Origin: WVZL01 sp041862375
GTDB taxonomy: Bacteria > Acidobacteriota > Aminicenantia > Aminicenantales > Aminicenantaceae
Direction of reading: 5' to 3'
NCBI GenBank assembly: GCA_041862375.1
Contig: JBGVTE010000058.1
Location: 60,048 to 124,047, forward strand
DNA: 64,000 bases
Each line of letters begins with the position of its first letter. The stretch's first letter is position 1. The position numbers and the translations under genes were made by a program. Shown piece after piece: positions 59,157-64,000 of the stretch. The notes under the pieces are model-generated. The model was not told the DNA's origin. It ran no database searches and saw only the letters and a program-made list of their open reading frames with translations.

Positions 59157-61414
59157 CAGGTCACCTCCTTTCTTTTCAGAGCCCTCAGGACTTTATCAGG
59201 AGTCATGGGTATTTCTCTTATGTGGACCCCGACAGCATTGTAAACTGCATTAGCCACAGCAGCAGCAATAGGAATTCTAGGGGGTTCTCCGATTCCTTTG
59301 CATCCGAGTATGTTAATTCTAGGGTCAATCATATCCACAAAAAGGGTGACTATCTTAGGGATATCGAAGGAGGTAGCAATTTTATAGTCTCTTAAATTAG
59401 GATTAGTTACTGTTCCAGTAGTGTTATCCATCACTCTTTCTTCAAAGAGAGCCGTGCTTACTCCCTGAGTTATACCACCGACAACTTGGCTTTCTGCTGT
59501 AAGCTTGTTAATAACTCTTCCAACTTCATGAACAGCAACAACGTTAAGAACTTTTATCTGGCCTGACTCTGTGTCCACCTCTACCTCAGCAAAGTGAGCG
59601 CCAAAAGTGTTATAGGCAAACCCAGAAGGTCGTCCTGTGTATTCTCCGTGAAAGACTTGTTCCCTCCTAAACTCTCTAAAAAGGTCTTTGAAGGATATAG
59701 AATGAGCTGGATTGTTTTTATCAAATAATTTTTTATTTCCGAGGATGACATCATCAGCATTTATATCTAGCTCTCTGGCTGCACGGTTTTTAAGGTAATC
59801 AGCAGCTTTAAGGGCTGCATCCCTCACTGCAGGAGCAATAGAAGGAGTCGTTGTGCTTCCCCCTGATGAACCACACCAGGGATATACTGTCTCTCCAATC
59901 TTGACTGTGATATCTTCCGGTCTTAAACCTAACGTTTCTGCAGCAACCGTAGCCATGTAAGTCCTGGTGCCTGTCCCAAGGTCTTGGGTACCGCTGACAA
60001 CCTCTACACTTCCATCCCGGTGAAGTTTGATATCTGCGAGAGTCCCAGGCCTTCCTACTCCCCACCATATCTGACTGGCCATTCCCAGACCTTTGCGTAT
60101 TTTTCCATTGCCTTTCCCGGGCTTTTTATTTCGGTTTTTCCATCCGATCTTTTTCGCTCCCATCTGATAGCACTCGTCAAGTCCTTTAGAGGAATAAGGT
60201 ATCCCAGTATCTCCGAGGTTTTTTTGGGCATAGTTTTTCATCCTCAATTCTAATGGATCCATACCAATCTCATTAGCCAGCTCATCCAAGAATCCTTCGA
60301 GGGCAAAAGTTCCCTGGACATGACCCGGTGCCCTTGTAGGTCGTGATGCTCCAGTATTAGTGAAAATTGTGAATTCTTCTACCTTTACATTAGGGCATTT
60401 ATAAATATCTATTAATGGTTCTGAGCATCTATCACCTCTGCCTATACCTCCACAAGTATAATTCTTGAGGTAGAGAGCCATGATCGTACCATCTTTTTTT
60501 ACTCCTCCTTTTATGGTCTGCAGGGAGGAAGGGCGGTTTCCTACACACAGGGAATTTTCCTTTCTGGAAAGGATTATTTTTACAGGTTTTTTAGCTTCTT
60601 TTGCCAGCAATGCAGCTACAATTGTATAATCGTTGAGTCCCAATTTACTTCCAAAACCACCTCCCATGTATGTTTTTATCACCTTTATCTTGCTTGCAGG
60701 TATTTGAAGTTCACGAGCAAGACTGTCTCTGACATTAAAAATAGCTTGAGTAGAGTCCCAGATTGTGAGTCTATCTCCTTCCCACTTGGCTAAACTTCCG
60801 TGAGTTTCTGCGGTATGATGGATTTCAACAGCCGTTTTATACGTATTCTCTAGGACAACATCAGCTTTTTTAAATCCCATCTCAATGTCTCCTCGATTAT
60901 ACTCATTAAACTTCTGGACATTAGCAGATTTGTGCACTCGAGGAGCACCCTCTTCTCTAGCCTTTTCTTCTGTAACTGCGAAAGGAAGAGGTTTGTAAAC
61001 GACTTTTATCAATTTTAAGGCATCATCTGCAGAATTTTCGTCAACTGCTGCCACAGCTGCAACCTGTTCACCAGCATATTTGACTTGCCCTTTCTGTAGC
61101 TGGATAACAGCATGCACACCAGGTAAGTTCCGAGCCTGGCTTAAATCCACAGAACCTACTTCAGCGCAAGCGTGGGGGCATCTCAATATTTTCCCTTGGA
61201 GCATTCCTCTGAGCTTAATATCATGAGTAAAGGGAGCATTGCCGGTAACAATTCTCTTTCCATCGATTCTTGGAGTAGATTTACCGATAATCTTAAATTC
61301 TTCTCCTTCTGGAGTGGGTAGAACCTCAGGCTCCTCTGTTTCCTTATCCTTGAATTCTTCATAGTAGAGGAGATTTAAATCTTCAATTTCTGGTTCTAAT
61401 TCTTTCTTTTTCAT
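59156..61414 (-). CDS. Molybdopterin-binding large subunit (xanthine dehydrogenase/aldehyde oxidoreductase family)
   Basis: 752 residues. It begins with the 'GKSTPRIDGKRIVTGNAPFTHDI' motif of the family. Molybdopterin-contacting 'TYMGGGFGSKLG', 'GASRPTRAPGHVQGTFALEG' and 'GTQDLGTGTRTYMATVAAETLG' are present, as is the active-site glutamate loop 'GCKGIGEPPRIPIAAAVANAV'. The substrate (aldehyde, purine or other heterocycle) cannot be read directly. With an exported Fe-S subunit and PaoB-like FAD subunit the best analogue is PaoABC. The N-terminal acidic extension of about 30 residues is unusual. Confidence 0.9.
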   Translation of the reverse strand: MKKKELEPEIEDLNLLYYEEFKDKETEEPEVLPTPEGEEFKIIGKSTPRIDGKRIVTGNAPFTHDIKLRGMLQGKILRCPHACAEVGSVDLSQARNLPGVHAVIQLQKGQVKYAGEQVAAVAAVDENSADDALKLIKVVYKPLPFAVTEEKAREEGAPRVHKSANVQKFNEYNRGDIEMGFKKADVVLENTYKTAVEIHHTAETHGSLAKWEGDRLTIWDSTQAIFNVRDSLARELQIPASKIKVIKTYMGGGFGSKLGLNDYTIVAALLAKEAKKPVKIILSRKENSLCVGNRPSSLQTIKGGVKKDGTIMALYLKNYTCGGIGRGDRCSEPLIDIYKCPNVKVEEFTIFTNTGASRPTRAPGHVQGTFALEGFLDELANEIGMDPLELRMKNYAQKNLGDTGIPYSSKGLDECYQMGAKKIGWKNRNKKPGKGNGKIRKGLGMASQIWWGVGRPGTLADIKLHRDGSVEVVSGTQDLGTGTRTYMATVAAETLGLRPEDITVKIGETVYPWCGSSGGSTTTPSIAPAVRDAALKAADYLKNRAARELDINADDVILGNKKLFDKNNPAHSISFKDLFREFRREQVFHGEYTGRPSGFAYNTFGAHFAEVEVDTESGQIKVLNVVAVHEVGRVINKLTAESQVVGGITQGVSTALFEERVMDNTTGTVTNPNLRDYKIATSFDIPKIVTLFVDMIDPRINILGCKGIGEPPRIPIAAAVANAVYNAVGVHIREIPMTPDKVLRALKRKEVT

Positions 61415-61415
61415 T

Positions 61416-62045
61416 TTAAGACCTCCTCATACTTCTCGATGCAGCAGAGACAGCTTCATAGATTTTAAAATAGTTCCCGCAGCGGCATAAATTCCCTGAA
61501 AGAGCTTCTTTTATTTCTTCTATCTCAGGAATCTTATTCTTGTTAAGAAGAGCCACAGAAGACATGATGATCCCTGGAGTACAGAATCCACATTGGTATG
61601 CATCTTTGTTAATAAAAGCCTGTTGAACAGGATGGAGCTTTCCTTTGGTCGCTAATCCTTCAATAGTAGTGACTCTTTTTCTATCTGCTCTTACAGCAAG
61701 AAAAAGACAAGAATAGACAGGCCTTCCTTCCAAAAGAACGGTGCAGCCTCCGCATTCTCCCCGAGCGCATGTCTTCTTTGTGCCAGTCAGATTCAACCTC
61801 TCTCTTATGACATGGAGAAGCGTTTCCCTTGACTCAACTTCGAATGAATAATTCTTTTCATTTACAGTAAGAGTGATTTGCTTTTTGGAGTAAAGGAGTA
61901 TCTTCCCCTGTTTTGATGGGAGGGCATGTAAATCTTTGGGAAGGAATTCAGGGACTACAGCAGCGCTCAAAGCTCCACCACTAATTCCTTTGATAAAATC
62001 CCTTCTCGTGAAAGTTTTCCTTTTCTTCTTTTTATCTCTTTCCAT
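61416..62045 (-). CDS. Two [2Fe-2S] iron-sulfur subunit of molybdenum hydroxylase, Tat-targeted
   Basis: 209 residues. The N-terminal 'RKTFTRRDFIKGISGGALSAA' is a twin-arginine signal. The plant-type ferredoxin domain reads 'GECGGCTVLLEG' with an upstream Cys ('TKKTCARG'). The helical domain reads 'YQCGFCTPGIIM' and 'GNLCRCGNYFKI'. Together these give eight cysteines for two [2Fe-2S] clusters. Presence of Tat signal only on this subunit suggests that the assembled holoenzyme is exported as a complex, as for PaoABC. Gene order here is A-C-B. Confidence 0.92.
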   Translation of the reverse strand: MERDKKKKRKTFTRRDFIKGISGGALSAAVVPEFLPKDLHALPSKQGKILLYSKKQITLTVNEKNYSFEVESRETLLHVIRERLNLTGTKKTCARGECGGCTVLLEGRPVYSCLFLAVRADRKRVTTIEGLATKGKLHPVQQAFINKDAYQCGFCTPGIIMSSVALLNKNKIPEIEEIKEALSGNLCRCGNYFKIYEAVSAASRSMRRS

Positions 62046-62080
62046 TTTTTCTCTCCTCTTCGAGAAAGAACTATATCTAT

Positions 62081-62755
62081 TCAGCCCAATCTGATTAAGG
62101 TGAGGATTGCAAGACAGATAACCAGTGTCGCTGGTGCAGTAACATAACTCAATTGTCTATAGTAATTCTTCACAGCCAGTTTGTCTTCAAGAGATTCTAC
62201 TTTACTTCCAATCCATACTCCTGCAGGGACAGTAATGAAGGAAATCCCCACAGCCAAGGGTGCATAGTAGAGGGATAAGGGGTAACCTGTACCGGGAAAA
62301 ACACAGGCTGGAACTCCGGTTGCATACTTTACAAGTGGAAAGAGGTTTACTGCAACAAGAGCAGCCATTCCTCCCAAGACAGCTTGTCCGACTGCTTTAT
62401 TCTTCAGCTTTTCCCTGACTATTGATACTAAAACCAGAAAAGCTGCGCCTTCCATCAAAAAGGCAAAAATGGGATTTGCTACAGCTCCGTGGAGTAAAGG
62501 CAAAGAAAGAAGGAGTGCATCAAACATTTTAAAGAGGCTTGCTATAATGATAAGAAGAGCAACACCCAAAACATGCCTTGTAACAATCCAGCCTGAAGCT
62601 ATAAAAAAAAGAGCAACACCTGTCATTACTGATCCTGAAACAAAAGAAGCACAGCCTCGAAGACCCATTCCTAAGGCAGCTTCTGACAAGCCCCACACAG
62701 CCCCGAGCATGACAACTATGCCCAGATGAAGTTTTGGAAATATTTTATCCATCAT
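62081..62755 (-). CDS. Polytopic membrane protein of unknown function
   Basis: 224 residues with about six hydrophobic helices and a short soluble connection ('IGSKVESLEDKLAVKNYYRQL'). No family recognised. It lies 35 bases before the molybdenum hydroxylase genes and 28 after the PlsC gene on the same strand, so it may belong to the hydroxylase unit (for example as a quinone-linked electron acceptor or substrate carrier). No heme-binding motif is evident, so this is only a guess. Confidence 0.65.
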   Translation of the reverse strand: MMDKIFPKLHLGIVVMLGAVWGLSEAALGMGLRGCASFVSGSVMTGVALFFIASGWIVTRHVLGVALLIIIASLFKMFDALLLSLPLLHGAVANPIFAFLMEGAAFLVLVSIVREKLKNKAVGQAVLGGMAALVAVNLFPLVKYATGVPACVFPGTGYPLSLYYAPLAVGISFITVPAGVWIGSKVESLEDKLAVKNYYRQLSYVTAPATLVICLAILTLIRLG

Positions 62756-62783
62756 TTTCTCCTCCTATTTCTTGAATTGCTCT

Positions 62784-63638
62784 CTATATATTTTTTGGAA
62801 TTTTATCTTCGCTCAATTTTTTCAATTTATTATAAACAATTATATCTATATTTTTTTTATCTTCTCTGTTCAGACTTTTGCAATCTATCTCTTTTCCAAA
62901 TATAACATATACATCCTTATTGAATTTAAAGGAAAAAGCTCCTGGAGGGCAAACTTCCCTGGTTCCTTTTATACATACAGGCATTATAGAAACATTTGCT
63001 CTGACTGCTGCTGAAAGCCCTCCCCTTTGGAATTTTTGCAGGTTACCATTATAACTCATGTTTGATTCGGGAAAAATGATAAGATTATTTCCTCTGAGTA
63101 AACTTTTCTGAATATCCTTCAAAGCCTTTATCTGTCCCTTTCTGTCACTTTTGTCGACCAATACACTCTCACCGAATTTTATCAATATATTTGTAATAAA
63201 AAAGGAAGCAAGCTCTCTGTTGGCAATATATTTATTCTTAACGGGGATTGTAGCGGATAAAACAGGAATATCCAGCAGAGATAAATGGTTTGAGGCAAAG
63301 AGATACGTTTTGTCTTTAGACACATTCCCTCTGGTGATTATATGCAATTTGACCTTTGTAATTTTACATATTGCCTTGCCCCATTTGTTCAATTGAAAAA
63401 ATACAAATTCATTCCAGAAAGGCATTTTTTTCAAAATAAATAGAAAAGGCATGCACCATCCCAGTCTGAATGATCTCAGGAATATCTTCAACAAAATTAA
63501 GAACTGCTTTTCCTGGAATGCTCTTTTTAAGAAATTTATTGCCTTTAAACGCTTATTCTTAATAACAGCAGAATATTTTAATCCCCCCGGAGGTCTTTTT
63601 CTTTCGTAATTCAATCCTTCAAGATCGACATCAGCCAT
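62784..63638 (-). CDS. 1-acyl-sn-glycerol-3-phosphate acyltransferase (PlsC-like)
   Basis: 284 residues. HX4D catalytic motif in 'ASNHLSLLDIPV' (about 118-129) and block 'IFPESNMSYNG' where most PlsC have FPEGTRS. 'PVCIKGTREVCPPGAFSFKF' is a later block. An N-terminal hydrophobic segment lies around 45-70. It adds the second acyl chain to lysophosphatidic acid at the inner membrane. The Gly-to-Ser change suggests a divergent acceptor or membership in another PlsC-related family. Confidence 0.82.
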   Translation of the reverse strand: MADVDLEGLNYERKRPPGGLKYSAVIKNKRLKAINFLKRAFQEKQFLILLKIFLRSFRLGWCMPFLFILKKMPFWNEFVFFQLNKWGKAICKITKVKLHIITRGNVSKDKTYLFASNHLSLLDIPVLSATIPVKNKYIANRELASFFITNILIKFGESVLVDKSDRKGQIKALKDIQKSLLRGNNLIIFPESNMSYNGNLQKFQRGGLSAAVRANVSIMPVCIKGTREVCPPGAFSFKFNKDVYVIFGKEIDCKSLNREDKKNIDIIVYNKLKKLSEDKIPKNI

Positions 63639-63665
63639 TTTTTACTTTTTGTCTCTTTAACTATA

Positions 63666-63693
63666 ACTATACAAAAAATCAGATAATTATCAA
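63666..63693 (-). promoter_or_regulatory. Sigma-70 promoter of the PlsC gene (and downstream genes)
   Basis: Minus strand TTGATA (63688-63693, 5 of 6), 16 bases, TATAGT (63666-63671, 5 of 6), about 28 bases before ATG 63638. Confidence 0.6.
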
Positions 63694-63748
63694 CAAATAA
63701 AAAAGCTGGCCGAATTAACAGCTCAAGGAGAACGTCCCCTAATTTTCA

Positions 63749-63777
63749 TTGACGTGGAATTTTTCTTTTGTTATTAT
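63749..63777 (+). promoter_or_regulatory. Sigma-70 promoter of the RRM protein gene
   Basis: TTGACG (63749-63754, 5 of 6), 17 bases, TATTAT (63772-63777, 5 of 6). The predicted leader is about 124 bases before ATG 63908. This long leader is common for cold-shock or RNA-binding proteins but no fold is evident. Confidence 0.65.
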
Positions 63778-63907
63778 TATCTAAGTTGAGATTGAAGAGA
63801 CATGTTCATTTGAAAGATTAGTCAGAAATCATAGAGGATCAGGGAAAGTATCAATAAAAAAAATTATTCCCTCCCTCATTAAAATCCAATATGAAAAGGA
63901 AGTCAGA

Positions 63908-64000
63908 ATGAATATTTACGTTGGCAATTTACCGCGGGAGGCCACTGAAGAAGATTTGCGACAGGCCTTTGAAGCCTTCGGGCAGGTCACATCTGCCAAA
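63908..64000 (+). CDS. RRM-domain RNA-binding protein (cut by window edge)
   Basis: 31 codons are visible before the window ends: 'MNIYVGNLPREATEEDLRQA' followed by 'FEAFGQVTSAK'. 'IYVGNL' is RNP-2 of the RNA recognition motif, followed by the usual helix and 'FGxV' turn. Bacterial RRM proteins of this kind are short (about 80-130 residues), single-domain RNA chaperones. Ribosome site AAGGAAG precedes the ATG. Confidence 0.88.
   Translation, partial: MNIYVGNLPREATEEDLRQAFEAFGQVTSAK

Noticed and set aside
1..64000. tRNA, rRNA, CRISPR, integrase or toxin-antitoxin genes
   Set aside because: I looked through the gaps on both strands and found no cloverleaf, repeat array or recognisable mobile-element protein.

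Overview
The window is a dense, AT-leaning stretch of bacterial chromosome from a Gram-negative (diderm) organism. The evidence for an outer membrane is a Tol system (tolQ, tolR, a TolA/TonB-like gene, tolB), a Wzm/Wzt-type polysaccharide exporter, a heptose-1-phosphate adenylyltransferase and two genes that look like outer-membrane or secreted proteins. The mix (bifunctional transaldolase/glucose-6-phosphate isomerase, PD40 and FG-GAP proteins, DUF4097 behind an ECF sigma/anti-sigma pair, short intergenic gaps) reminds me of Aminicenantes/Acidobacteriota-like genomes. That is a memory-based guess, not a demonstrated placement. I see no rRNA, tRNA, CRISPR array, transposase or prophage module.

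Layout. 1-3042: Tol operon, reading left. 3328-5344: TrkH/TrkA potassium uptake. 5413-7764: MrfA-type helicase. 8003-12187: uvrA, DNA polymerase III delta-prime and a PSP1 protein in one operon. 12263-14739: a sigma factor/anti-sigma pair, a possible 57-residue small gene, and an HD-GYP protein. 14864-20295: a fused LutB-LutA-like iron-sulfur protein, ftsK and ksgA. 20402-24225: a sugar-phosphate cluster (rpe, tal-pgi) with two gene remnants. 24513-29418: an FG-GAP/ASPIC protein, a GT39-like membrane protein and a PD40 lipoprotein. 29685-30511: three adjacent remnants of glycan-biosynthesis genes. 30501-37155: a beta-barrel-like protein, a propeller/SGNH hydrolase, a dicarboxylate symporter and two glycosyltransferases. 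37286-40233: a degenerate receiver protein, a coiled-coil protein, accD and folC. 40450-46102: F1Fo ATP synthase genes b', b, delta, alpha, gamma, beta, epsilon, without a and c. 46074-49381: a methyltransferase, wzm, wzt and hldE-C. 49803-52864: an MBL hydrolase, a Tat-exported aldo/keto reductase and a LolA-like protein. 53170-56645: a small unknown, a DUF4097/anti-sigma/ECF sigma operon with a strong terminator, and a small membrane protein. 57021-63638: a molybdenum hydroxylase operon of periplasmic type, with a membrane protein, a C26-family amidotransferase and a PlsC acyltransferase. 63908 onward: the start of an RRM RNA-binding protein.

The most unusual signal is a set of gene remnants in which the ends of a gene survive while the interior is gone: gnd (20402-20511), a ROK glucokinase start (23434-23523), a GT2 start joined to the end of a sugar epimerase (29685-30394) and a DegT aminotransferase reduced to its two ends (30403-30511). 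They point to repeated deletion in carbohydrate genes, or to a systematic assembly problem; read mapping would decide. Other points of interest are a UvrA lacking its insertion domain, a receiver domain with Glu in place of the phospho-accepting Asp, a short epsilon subunit, sigma-70-type promoters that sit almost on top of start codons, and a 10-base motif shared by the anti-sigma and HD-GYP genes.
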